This document shows, piece after piece, positions 7,288-14,475 of a stretch of 14,573 nt of DNA. The translations under genes and the position numbers were made by a program. Source of the stretch: Leptolyngbya sp. SIO4C5 (GTDB lineage: Bacteria > Cyanobacteriota > Cyanobacteriia > Phormidesmidales > Phormidesmidaceae); assembly GCA_010671965.1 (NCBI GenBank), contig JAAHIC010000033.1:1-14573 (forward strand), read 5' to 3'. The stretch's first letter is position 1; every line of letters starts with the position of its first letter. Under the pieces are notes generated by a model. It saw only the letters and a program-made list of their open reading frames with translations, made no database searches and was not told where the DNA came from.

Positions 7288-9606
7288 GTGGGTCTAAAGC
7301 GACGAGATTTATTACAGCGAACTGGCCTTTTGCTAGGAGCATTGGGCTTAAGTGAGGCTAGTTTGTTGGGCTGGGCTGGGCGCTACCAGCAAGCGCTAGC
7401 TCAGCCAACTCGCCGCAAATTAGCTTTGCTAGTGGGGATTAACCAGTATCCGGCTGCAGTTTGTGACTCGACCTCCGATCAGGCGATCGCGCTGCGAGGC
7501 TGTCTAACGGATGTCCGGCTGCAGCAAGAGCTACTGGCTAGCCGCTATGGATTTCAGCCCAGCGACATTGTCACCCTGACAGATCAGCAAGCGACCCGTC
7601 AGGGCATTATTGAGGCTTTTCAATCCCACCTGATTGAACAGGCCAAGCCGGGAGATGTGGTGGTCTTTCACTTTAGCGGCTATGGTAGCCGTTTTAAGCT
7701 GGCTTCCGAGCCTAAGTATATGCAAAGTAGCTTGGTGCCCATTGATGGCTATTTGCCAACGGAATCCAAGCCGCAAATTCAAGATTTAACCGAAGAAACG
7801 CTGAAGCTGCTAATCGGAGCCACCAAGACTCGTCAGTTTACCAGCGTCATTGATGCCGGATTTTCTGATATTGGCCGCCTGCTCTGGGGTAATTTGCGCC
7901 TGCGATCGCGGCCTAACGTGCCCACGGGGGAACTCGATCCGGCGCTGCAAAACTTGCACGAGTCTTTGGGCTTAGCCCGCAGCCGCATCAAGGGCAGTGA
8001 AGCCTCTAGCCAAAAAGGGCTGCCCGGCACCGTCCTAGCCGCAGCAGCTTCAAATCAAATTGCCGTGGAAGGACGCTGGCAGGGATTTAGCGCCGGGGTC
8101 TTCACCTACGCCTTGACTCAGCAGCTATGGGAACTAGAGCCGGCCCGCACTCTGCAGTTTGCTCTCAGCCGGACAGCCGAAACCATGCATCAGTGGACGG
8201 GACTAGAACAGCGACCTCAAATTCGCGGGCAACAGGCAGAAGAAGCCGCCACAATCTACAACGTCAAGCCCGAAGCAGCGACAGCCGCCGAAGGTGTGAT
8301 CATCGGTGCTGCAGACGATCGCCGCAGCTTCAAGGTCTGGCTAGGGGGCCTACCTGCGCCTGTGCTAGAGCATTACGGCAGCGGTTCTCGTTTGAGTCTG
8401 ACCTTGGAGCCAAACAGCCCAGGGACGCTGTCAGAGGTGCCCGATAGCCTCAAGCTAAAGGTACAGTCTCGCAATGGGCTGACCGCCCAGGTTGCGCCAC
8501 TCAAGCCTCAGGCAATCTCAGTAAAAGTGGGTCAGCAGGTCTATGAGGATTTGCGGGTGCTGCCCCATAACGTTGATTTGGTGGTGGCGCTGGACAACAG
8601 CCTAGAGCGAATCGAGCGCGTTGATGCTACCAGCGCCCTATCCGGAATTCCTTTTGTATCTTCCGTGACGGCTGGGGAGCAGCCTGCAGACTGTCTGTTT
8701 GGCCGTTTAGTAACGGTTTCTGGCTCAACGCTGACGGCAGCGCTGATCAGCCAGGATCTCAATCAGGGTGACGTGGCACCGCTGAAAGAAGAGTTGTCTA
8801 ACAAGGGCGGCTACGGTATTTTCTCACCCAGCCGGGAGCTGGTACCTGGCACCGTCGTCAAGCCGGAAGAAGCAATCAAAACGGCCTTAGGACGTCTAAC
8901 GCCTCACTTAGAAGCTATGCTGGCGGCTAAGCTTTTGCGGCTGAGCGAAAATCAGGGGGCTTCTCGCCTACCGGTGCGGGTGAGCTTAGAGATGCTGGAG
9001 CCACAAGAGCGCATTTTGGCCCAGCGCGAAACCCTGCGATCGCCTACCCCTTTACCCAAGAGTCGCTTAGCGCCGCTGTTTACGCGAGGTGAGCGGCTCG
9101 TGAGAATTCCGATGGGCAGCCGCATTCGCTATCGTCTGTCTAACTTTGGCGATCGCCCACTGTACTTTTCGATGGTGAGCTTTGACGGACGGGGACGGGC
9201 CTTAGCTCTTTTTCCCAAAGCCTCCACCATTAACCAGGCCAGCGGCGCTTTGCTAGAAGCTGTTTTAGAAAACAACGAAATTCCACCGGGCGACGTGCGC
9301 TTCATTCCTCAGTCAGGCACCGACTGGATTGCCGACCTTACCAGTGATTGGGTAGAAACCTACATTATCGTCAGTGTTGAACCCCTGAAGCAGATGTTCA
9401 ACCTGCTGGCCGCAGAAGCTAAGACTTCCGGCAACAGTGGTCGAGTGAACCCGCTAGTTGAACCACTTGAGGCCGCTCGCGCTGTCCTTACCGACTTGCA
9501 CCATGCCAGCGCCTCGGCTGCAGGCGACAGTAACAGCCAAGGGGACAGCTATGCCTTAAATATGAACGCCTGGGCCACGCTGAATTTCGTGTACGAAGTC
9601 GTTTAG
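7288..9606 (+). CDS. Tat-exported caspase-fold protein lacking the catalytic His-Cys dyad (pseudo-orthocaspase), DUF4384-like C-terminus
   Basis: A large protein of 772 residues related to bacterial caspase-family (orthocaspase) proteins. It begins with a twin-arginine signal, KRRDLLQ (4-10), then a hydrophobic stretch and a likely cut after QALA near residue 38, so it should leave the cytoplasm folded. The caspase p20-like domain follows: KLALLVGINQYP (about 44-55), LRGCLTDV, GFQPSDIVTLTD, QATRQGI and GDVVVFHFSGYGS (about 121-134). In active members the last motif reads SGHG; here Tyr132 replaces the histidine. The strand that normally carries DxCHSG reads IDAGFSD, with Gly191 where cysteine is expected. 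Both catalytic residues thus seem lost, so proteolysis is unlikely. Around 600-690 a segment (GERLVRIPMGSRIRYRL, then LYFSMVSFDGRGRALALFP) resembles DUF4384. The start is GTG, supported by GGGAGGA at 7269-7275, with 18 bases after sat. A binding or regulatory role is inferred only. Confidence 0.85.
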   Translation: MGLKRRDLLQRTGLLLGALGLSEASLLGWAGRYQQALAQPTRRKLALLVGINQYPAAVCDSTSDQAIALRGCLTDVRLQQELLASRYGFQPSDIVTLTDQQATRQGIIEAFQSHLIEQAKPGDVVVFHFSGYGSRFKLASEPKYMQSSLVPIDGYLPTESKPQIQDLTEETLKLLIGATKTRQFTSVIDAGFSDIGRLLWGNLRLRSRPNVPTGELDPALQNLHESLGLARSRIKGSEASSQKGLPGTVLAAAASNQIAVEGRWQGFSAGVFTYALTQQLWELEPARTLQFALSRTAETMHQWTGLEQRPQIRGQQAEEAATIYNVKPEAATAAEGVIIGAADDRRSFKVWLGGLPAPVLEHYGSGSRLSLTLEPNSPGTLSEVPDSLKLKVQSRNGLTAQVAPLKPQAISVKVGQQVYEDLRVLPHNVDLVVALDNSLERIERVDATSALSGIPFVSSVTAGEQPADCLFGRLVTVSGSTLTAALISQDLNQGDVAPLKEELSNKGGYGIFSPSRELVPGTVVKPEEAIKTALGRLTPHLEAMLAAKLLRLSENQGASRLPVRVSLEMLEPQERILAQRETLRSPTPLPKSRLAPLFTRGERLVRIPMGSRIRYRLSNFGDRPLYFSMVSFDGRGRALALFPKASTINQASGALLEAVLENNEIPPGDVRFIPQSGTDWIADLTSDWVETYIIVSVEPLKQMFNLLAAEAKTSGNSGRVNPLVEPLEAARAVLTDLHHASASAAGDSNSQGDSYALNMNAWATLNFVYEVV

Positions 9607-10979
9607 CTACCGACGTACTGAATGCGGTAAATGCGATTGTTCATCTCTTCGGTAACCAGCAGGCTGCCGTCCGGCAGGGCTAGCAAGCCCACAGGGCGTC
9701 CCCAGGTGTCCGGGCCGCTAGGATTAACCAGAAAGCCCTTCAGAAAATCTTCGTAGTAGCCCACAGGCCGATTTTCTTCAAAAGGAACATAGACTACCTT
9801 GTAGCCTGTACCCTGACTGCGATTCCAGGAACCGCGCATCGCCACGAACGCCCCGTTGCGGTAGGACTCCGGAAAAGTGTTGCCGTCATAAAACTGCAGG
9901 CCCAAAGCGGCAGAGTGCGACTGAAACAGCACGTCTGGGGTTTTAGTCTGAGCGGCTTTCTGCGGATCGCGGCTGCGATCGCCCTGGGTTTGGCGAGGAT
10001 CGAGATTGTTTGGGGTCAGGTAGGCATAGGGCCAGCCAAAAAATTCGCCTGACTGAATCTGGGTCAGGTAGTCGGGTACCAAGTCATCCCCTAAGCCGTC
10101 GCGCTCATTGACGGTGGTGTAGAGATTTCCTGTAATCGGATGAAAATCTAACCCCACCGGATTGCGCAAGCCGGAGGCAAAGGTCTGCTGATCGGAGCCA
10201 TCCAGGTTCATCACCTGCACTGAGGCGCGGGGCAGCGGTTCTTCGCTGACATTGGAGCGCGATCCTACTGAAACAAACAGCTGTTGCGCATCAGGTGACA
10301 CCACCACGTTGCGGGTCCAGTGTTGGTTATAGCCGCCCCCTGGCAAATCGGCAATTTTTTCTCCCTGGTCGCTAAGCTGCTGCTGCCCGGCTGCATAGGG
10401 AAACCGCAGAACAGCATCGGTATTGCCTAAGAAAAAGTAGCCTTCGGCAAAGGCCATACCGAAGGGAATATTCAAACCGTTACCGGCATCGGCAAAGGTT
10501 TCTTTGACTTCAGCTACGCCGTCATTGTTGCGATCGCTCAGCAGTCGAATCCGATTCTGCCGGGTTTCTGTCACCAATACGTCCCCTTCGGGCGTTAGAG
10601 CCAGCCAGCGGGGGCGATCGAGGTTTTCCGCAAACACGTTAACCACAAACCCTTCTGGCACCTGTAAGGTCGGATTTTCCGGGATGGGAATCACGTTAGG
10701 CGACTTGCGGGCGCTCTGGGAAGCGTAGGGCTGGGGCAAGTCTGATAGCGCAATTTGAATTGGTTCTGGGGTGAAGGACTCGGTGGGAACGAGGCGGTTA
10801 GGTAGGGTTGCCTCTGTTTGGGGAGATGCTGTTTGAGTAGACGCGGCTGAATCTGCCGTTGAGTTTTGATTTTGGGAAGTCCTAGACTCAGGTTCTGCTG
10901 AGTTAGCGTTGGTCTGTGGCGTGGTACAACCTGCTAGCAGCAGCAGTCCCAAAAGCGGAAAAGTTTGTTTCAACGTCAT
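9603..10979 (-). CDS. Lipoprotein of the PQQ-dependent sugar / sorbosone dehydrogenase family
   Basis: A 458-residue predicted lipoprotein. LLLLAGC with Cys18 is a lipobox, followed by a low-complexity S/T/Q/N spacer to about residue 65. The rest is a six-bladed beta-propeller of the soluble PQQ glucose / L-sorbosone dehydrogenase type. It shows FAENLDRPRWLALTPEGDVLVTE (116-138), an acidic loop DRNNDGVAE (149-157) likely to bind calcium, HWTRNVVVSPD (220-230) with a histidine in the usual active-site region, GLRNPVGLDFHP (270-281), NERDGLGDDLVPDY (291-304), FFGWPY, MRGSWNR, and a final LPDGSLLVTEEMNNRIYRI. The substrate cannot be read from sequence, and many such proteins have no tested activity. 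It is transcribed towards the caspase-like gene and their stop codons interlock over four bases. No clear ribosome binding site precedes the ATG. Confidence 0.85.
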   Translation of the reverse strand: MTLKQTFPLLGLLLLAGCTTPQTNANSAEPESRTSQNQNSTADSAASTQTASPQTEATLPNRLVPTESFTPEPIQIALSDLPQPYASQSARKSPNVIPIPENPTLQVPEGFVVNVFAENLDRPRWLALTPEGDVLVTETRQNRIRLLSDRNNDGVAEVKETFADAGNGLNIPFGMAFAEGYFFLGNTDAVLRFPYAAGQQQLSDQGEKIADLPGGGYNQHWTRNVVVSPDAQQLFVSVGSRSNVSEEPLPRASVQVMNLDGSDQQTFASGLRNPVGLDFHPITGNLYTTVNERDGLGDDLVPDYLTQIQSGEFFGWPYAYLTPNNLDPRQTQGDRSRDPQKAAQTKTPDVLFQSHSAALGLQFYDGNTFPESYRNGAFVAMRGSWNRSQGTGYKVVYVPFEENRPVGYYEDFLKGFLVNPSGPDTWGRPVGLLALPDGSLLVTEEMNNRIYRIQYVGS

Positions 10980-11095
10980 GCTCAGTCGCGGTGAGTGCCT
11001 TCTTCTTTATCTTGCTACAGTAATTTCAGATTGTCTGTTGCGGATTTTGGTTCACATTCTTAAACCTTGATCCCATTACCGAATGCTCTTTTCTG

Positions 11096-11245
11096 CTAGC
11101 AGACGAAATGAGCTAGAAAATGAGCTAGAAGCTGATTAGCGAAATGATTAGAAACGACTCTGATGCCGATGAATAGCAGGGCGATCGCTCCTAGTTCCAT
11201 CCAGGTGAAGTGTCGAGGCTGCTCTGGCCGTTTAGCTGCGTTCAT
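11096..11245 (-). CDS. Small putative membrane protein, 49 residues
   Basis: A short gene that is easy to miss. I do not recognise the family. The ATG at 11245 is preceded by AGGAGGA (complement of 11255-11261) at a nine-base spacing, among the best ribosome binding sites in the window. The product starts with a basic soluble segment (MNAAKRPEQPRHFTW), then a hydrophobic stretch ELGAIALLFIGIRVV (17-31) fit for one membrane helix, then an amphipathic tail with NHFANQLLAHFLAHFVC. The end contains a 12-base tandem repeat that encodes the doubled LAHF. The N-terminal basic residues would favour an N-in orientation. It lies alone in a 429-base spacer, with a palindromic operator-like cluster directly upstream (11273-11323). 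The strong start signal and the soluble-helix-tail layout argue for a real gene. Conservation is untested. Confidence 0.6.
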   Translation of the reverse strand: MNAAKRPEQPRHFTWMELGAIALLFIGIRVVSNHFANQLLAHFLAHFVC

Positions 11246-11272
11246 GGCCCTATATCCTCCTGACAAACCAAT

Positions 11273-11323
11273 AACTCATAGTGAGTACGACTTATTTAAG
11301 TGTACTCATAACGACTACGAGTT
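11273..11323. promoter_or_regulatory. Palindromic operator cluster upstream of the small membrane protein gene
   Basis: Within 51 bases there are several overlapping symmetries. ACTCA-TAG-TGAGT occupies 11274-11286. TGAGTAC-G-ACTTA (11282-11294) pairs with TAAGT-GTACTCA (11297-11308) as 12 matched bases around a two-base centre with one extra G. The outer AACTC (11273-11277) and GAGTT (11319-11323) are also inverted. A 20-base unit beginning ACTCATA recurs at 11274 and 11304 with 16 of 20 positions equal, exactly 30 bases apart, about three helical turns. This layout is typical of operators bound by dimeric repressors such as TetR-type proteins. No regulator gene is in the window, so the binder is unknown. 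It could also serve a rightward transcript. Confidence 0.6.
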
Positions 11324-11408
11324 GGCAAGAGGGAGTGCGGACGTTAGGGAGGGGTAGATGAATAACGAGGTCTTCTTGATTAGACTGCGGCTGAATGGCT
11401 CAAGTCAC

Positions 11409-11963
11409 TTAGCTAACCTTTTGCTCTACGCCGAAGCCTACCAGCACCAAAGTGTCTAAGGGCGCATTTTCCGGGGGGCGGCGGTAGTTGAAAATGCGGC
11501 GGATGCGCAGATCGGGATTGATTAGGGTAATAGAGTCTACGGCAACTACCTTGGTGTAATGGGTTGTCATGACTAGTTCTTGAGTTTCCGTGTCATAGCG
11601 AAAGTGGGAAACAATGGGCCTGTCTTCCTCATAGGCGCGATCGCGCAAATAGTCTCCCTCTAGGCTAGATCCCTGTTGGTGCTTAGGTACAAATAGCGCT
11701 CGCAGCTCTTGAGACACCTCTTCTCCGTGTTCTGAGACAGTCTGAAAAGCGAGCTGAAACCCCGGCAGGTTCTCCACAGTATCGGTGAGGGGATACTGAT
11801 TATCTTCTAAGACCTTCTGCTTCAGGGCGGGCGGAATCGGGGCCACCTGAAATTCCGTATGGGAGCGCTCTACCTCCTGATGGGTCAGATAGTGATAGGT
11901 GCGCTCAATGCTCCAGTCACCCACACAGCACTCAAAAAAGTAGTGGAATTTAGCAAGATCCAT
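11409..11963 (-). CDS. Phycobiliprotein chromophore lyase, CpcS/CpeS superfamily
   Basis: A 184-residue lipocalin-like protein of the bilin lyase family that attaches phycobilins to cysteines of phycobiliproteins during phycobilisome assembly. The start is the ATG at 11963, giving MDLAKFHYFFECCVGDWSIE. The longer frame up to 12083 adds 40 residues without family character and would run across the divergent promoter. Family-like features are FFECCVGDWSIERTYHYL near the N-terminus, then HTEFQVAPI, GDYLRDRAYEEDRPIVSHFRYD, ELVMTTHYTKVVAVDSITLINPDLRIRRI and VLVGFGVEQ at the end. The ERTYHYL and DLRIRRI stretches correspond to the family's RTxHHL and NxRxR motifs. Which bilin and which site it serves cannot be read, so I leave the symbol empty. 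It is divergent from the CpcT-type lyase gene, 118 bases away, suggesting shared control. Confidence 0.8.
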   Translation of the reverse strand: MDLAKFHYFFECCVGDWSIERTYHYLTHQEVERSHTEFQVAPIPPALKQKVLEDNQYPLTDTVENLPGFQLAFQTVSEHGEEVSQELRALFVPKHQQGSSLEGDYLRDRAYEEDRPIVSHFRYDTETQELVMTTHYTKVVAVDSITLINPDLRIRRIFNYRRPPENAPLDTLVLVGFGVEQKVS

Positions 11964-12022
11964 GAAGGGGGGGCCTACAAAAAATAGTGAATTATTCTCT
12001 ACACATTGGTTTACCAAAGAAT

Positions 12023-12050
12023 TTGCAAAGTCGTGGGCGCAATTTACAAT
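12023..12050 (+). promoter_or_regulatory. Likely sigma-70-type promoter of the CpcT-type lyase gene
   Basis: TTGCAA at 12023-12028 and TACAAT at 12045-12050 are separated by 16 bases and lie 31 bases before the lyase ATG. This is the best -35/-10 pair in the divergent spacer 11964-12081. For the opposite, CpcS-type gene I see no equally good pair. Neither lyase has a clear Shine-Dalgarno sequence. Confidence 0.5.
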
Positions 12051-12081
12051 AGGCAAACTTAAACAGCGTTGTTTCAAGATC

Positions 12082-12672
12082 ATGACTCACGCCACAGATA
12101 TTGTTACGCTGGCCCGCTGGATGGCGGCAGATTTTAGTAATCAGCAGCAGGCATTTGACAATCCGCCTCTGTTTGCCCATATTCGCGTCTGTATGCGGCC
12201 ACTGCCGCAGGACTTACTCTCCGGTCATAGCCTCTATCTAGAGCAAGCGTATGATTACGATTTAAGCAGTCCCTACCGCGCTAGGGTATTGAAGCTTTTA
12301 GTCAACGGCGATCGCATTGAGATTGAAAACTACACGGTGCGCGATCAGGAGCAGTTTTTTGGGGCCTCTCGCGATCGCGAAAGGCTCTCCAAGCTGACGG
12401 CAGATCACGTAGAACTAATGCCCCGCTGCAACATGCATGTTGAGTGGACAGGCAGTAGCTTTAAGGGTGCCGTCGAACCCGGCCAGGGCTGCTTTGTGGA
12501 GCGTAAGGGCAAAAAGACCTACCTCGACAGTGAGTTTGAAATTAACAACGACTGGTTTAGAAGCTGGGATCGAGGCCGCGATCCGGAAACCCATGAACAT
12601 GTTTGGGGGTCGATCGCGGGGCCATTTCAGTTTGTGCGCAGGCAGAGCTTTGCCGACGAAGTGAACGGATAA
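12082..12672 (+). CDS. cpcT: Phycobiliprotein chromophore lyase, CpcT/CpeT family
   Basis: A 196-residue bilin lyase. In characterised CpcT the reaction is attachment of phycocyanobilin to the C-terminal-side cysteine of beta-phycocyanin; CpeT relatives act on phycoerythrin. The sequence follows the family from end to end: LARWMAADFSNQQQAFDNP at the N-terminus, FAHIRVCMRPLP, LYLEQAYDYDLSSPYRARVL (about 52-71), IEIENYTV, FFGAS, a GxxF and EPGQGCFVERKGKKTYLDSEFE block (about 131-154), and DRGRDPETHEHVWGSIAGPF (about 165-184). The start at 12082 gives the normal family length; the frame is open 40 codons further up, but that part would cross the promoter. CpcT and CpeT cannot be separated safely by eye, so the symbol is a best guess from length and the lack of phycoerythrin genes here. 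Confidence 0.87.
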   Translation: MTHATDIVTLARWMAADFSNQQQAFDNPPLFAHIRVCMRPLPQDLLSGHSLYLEQAYDYDLSSPYRARVLKLLVNGDRIEIENYTVRDQEQFFGASRDRERLSKLTADHVELMPRCNMHVEWTGSSFKGAVEPGQGCFVERKGKKTYLDSEFEINNDWFRSWDRGRDPETHEHVWGSIAGPFQFVRRQSFADEVNG

Positions 12673-12715
12673 CATTAGGGAACATAGCCTGTTATGCCCT
12701 CTACTGAGCGCGGCA

Positions 12716-12737
12716 TTGCAGCACCTTTAAGCTGCAA
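12716..12737. terminator. Possible bidirectional terminator between cpcT and ppx
   Basis: TTGCAGC (12716-12722) and GCTGCAA (12731-12737) form a perfect seven-pair stem with an eight-base loop. It sits 43 bases after the lyase stop and straddles the stop codon of the convergent ppx gene (12727-12729). A weaker ATGCC/GGCAT hairpin (12694-12698 with 12712-12716) precedes it. There is no T-run after the stem, so confidence is modest. Confidence 0.35.
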
Positions 12738-14376
12738 CCAGGCTAGCCATGACCTCGACGCCAAATTCCGCCTCAAAGCTGTCCTTCTTATATTCCAAAT
12801 TCCACAGCTCAATCTCGCAGTTGTCATGCGGGTTAGCCGGAGTCAGCTTTAATACGAGCTGCTTGGCCTCTGCGTCGTAGTGGCAGTTCATCTTAGCGAT
12901 CGCGCCAATTCGGCGGCGATCGAGGGCAACGGCAAGGCGCAGAATTGGGCTGAGTTCTTCCACAACCTGCCGCGCATGTTTGGTGGGCAAGTTGCGGTAA
13001 TTGTCGTGCTTCTTTTTAGGAAAGCTTTTGCGATGGTAGCGGGCTAGGTTGGCGATAATTTCAATTTCGGCTTCGGTGTAGCCCAGCAGTTCCCCATTGC
13101 GCACCAAATAGTATGAGTGCTTGTGGTGGGAGGAATGGCTGATAAAGTGACCGCTGTTGTGCAAAATGGCGGCGGCCCAGAGGAGCTGCCGCTCGGCAAA
13201 ACCCCAGCTGTGGAGCTTATCTTTTAGGTGGTCAAACAGCGCTAGGGCAAACTGGGCTACCCGTTCGCTGTGAGGCATATCTACGTGGTATTTGTGGGCA
13301 ATTTTAATCACGCTGCGCTGCCGCACCGACCCCTGATACTGCAGCCGATCTTCAATTAAACTGTGGGTCAGCATCCAGTCAACCACGACCCCTTCTCGCA
13401 GAGCCCGCTCGCAGATGGTAATCGACTCAACCCCTAGCAGATCCATCGCCTCTTGCAGAATGATGGCACCCGCCACAATGATCTCAGCCCGGCGATCGGA
13501 GATCTCCGGCAGCGACAGTCGCTCTTTGTAGTTCATCTGTCGCAGGCGATCGACAATTTTTCTCAGCTCCGCCAGCGTCATTTGATAGCCATTGAGCGGA
13601 TCGGGGATGAAGCCAAGCTTGTCGTCCGCCGCGATCGCGGCTAAGCACTCAATCGTGCCGGAAGTGCCAATAGATCTAAGTGTTTCCTCCGGTTTGAGAT
13701 GAGTCTTCAGCTCATCTACCGGACGCTCTAACATGCCGCGAATGTAGGCACACAGATAGGTATACTCCTGATCGCTGATGGGGTCAGTGTGGACAAACTG
13801 AGCAGTGAGACGGACCGCGCCCACTTTGGTGCTGCTGAGAAAACGATGGGGCTGACCGTTGCCTAAAATGATTTCGGTTGAGCCGCCGCCAATATCAATA
13901 ATGGCGTGGGGCTGATTCTGCAACTCCATGCCAGACAGGACGCCTAGATAAATCCGGCGGGCTTCTTCAGTGCCCGCAATCAGGTTAATATCTAGGCCCA
14001 CTTCTTTCTCAACCCGCTCTAGGAACTCACGGCCATTGCCCGCTTCCCGTACAGCGCTGGTGGCCACTGCCACAATGTCATCAGCCTTTAAACTTTGGGC
14101 GATCGCCATGCAGCGCTTCAGAGCAGAAATGCCCCGCTGCATCGCTTCTTCCGTGAGGTTGCCGGTCTTTTCGCAGAAGTCACCCAGGCGAACGGTATCT
14201 TTTTCTTTATCAATGATTGTAAAAGCGGGAATAGCGGGCTGAATTTTGACCACGACCATGTGGATAGAGTTCGTCCCCACGTCAATGGCGGCAAGAAGGC
14301 GATCGCGATCGAGAGCTGGCGCGAAGTCTGTCAGATCAAACGCTTGCGGGGCAAAGCGAGGAGCAGTATCTACCAT
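12727..14376 (-). CDS. ppx: Exopolyphosphatase / guanosine pentaphosphate phosphohydrolase (Ppx/GppA family)
   Basis: A cytoplasmic ASKHA-fold phosphatase of 549 residues. Family members release phosphate from the ends of polyphosphate chains and, in some cases, convert pppGpp to ppGpp. Signatures are AIDVGTNSIHMVVV (30-43, first phosphate loop), ATSAVREAGNG (105-115), the catalytic AGTEEARRIYLG (134-145) with the expected glutamate, IIDIGGGSTEIILG (159-172, second loop), RSIGTSGT, and a C-terminal HD-like helical domain with ILHNSGHFISHSSHHKHSYYLVRN (around 410-435). The length fits the long Ppx form with this C-terminal domain. A basic YHRKSFPKKKHDNY stretch in that domain could contact the polyanionic substrate (inference). 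Polyphosphatase and pppGpp phosphatase activity cannot be told apart from sequence. The gene is convergent with the CpcT-type lyase gene. Confidence 0.93.
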   Translation of the reverse strand: MVDTAPRFAPQAFDLTDFAPALDRDRLLAAIDVGTNSIHMVVVKIQPAIPAFTIIDKEKDTVRLGDFCEKTGNLTEEAMQRGISALKRCMAIAQSLKADDIVAVATSAVREAGNGREFLERVEKEVGLDINLIAGTEEARRIYLGVLSGMELQNQPHAIIDIGGGSTEIILGNGQPHRFLSSTKVGAVRLTAQFVHTDPISDQEYTYLCAYIRGMLERPVDELKTHLKPEETLRSIGTSGTIECLAAIAADDKLGFIPDPLNGYQMTLAELRKIVDRLRQMNYKERLSLPEISDRRAEIIVAGAIILQEAMDLLGVESITICERALREGVVVDWMLTHSLIEDRLQYQGSVRQRSVIKIAHKYHVDMPHSERVAQFALALFDHLKDKLHSWGFAERQLLWAAAILHNSGHFISHSSHHKHSYYLVRNGELLGYTEAEIEIIANLARYHRKSFPKKKHDNYRNLPTKHARQVVEELSPILRLAVALDRRRIGAIAKMNCHYDAEAKQLVLKLTPANPHDNCEIELWNLEYKKDSFEAEFGVEVMASLVAA

Positions 14377-14409
14377 AAGTCGGCTGAGTTCTTTGCTGTT
14401 ACCAATCCT

Positions 14410-14455
14410 ACATCGGGTAGTGGAGCTAGGCAGCGGACTTGCTCAATCCCGATGT
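14410..14455 (-). other. Inverted repeat upstream of ppx
   Basis: ACATCGGG (14410-14417) and CCCGATGT (14448-14455) are perfect inverted repeats separated by 30 bases, in the spacer between the partial gene at the window edge and ppx. On the minus strand it could be an intergenic stem-loop of a joint transcript or a weak terminator. No T-run follows, and no clear promoter for ppx is visible in 14377-14475. Confidence 0.35.
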
Positions 14456-14475
14456 CAAACTTTTACAGACCTTAC

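Noticed and set aside
11163..11357. 64-codon plus-strand open frame across the spacer
   Set aside because: It is antisense to the small membrane protein gene, lacks a good ribosome binding site and runs through the palindromic operator cluster. The minus-strand gene explains the region better.
11962..12081. N-terminal extensions of both lyase genes across their shared spacer
   Set aside because: Both frames are open by chance for 40 codons, but the added residues have no family character, would overlap each other, and cover the likely promoter at 12023-12050.
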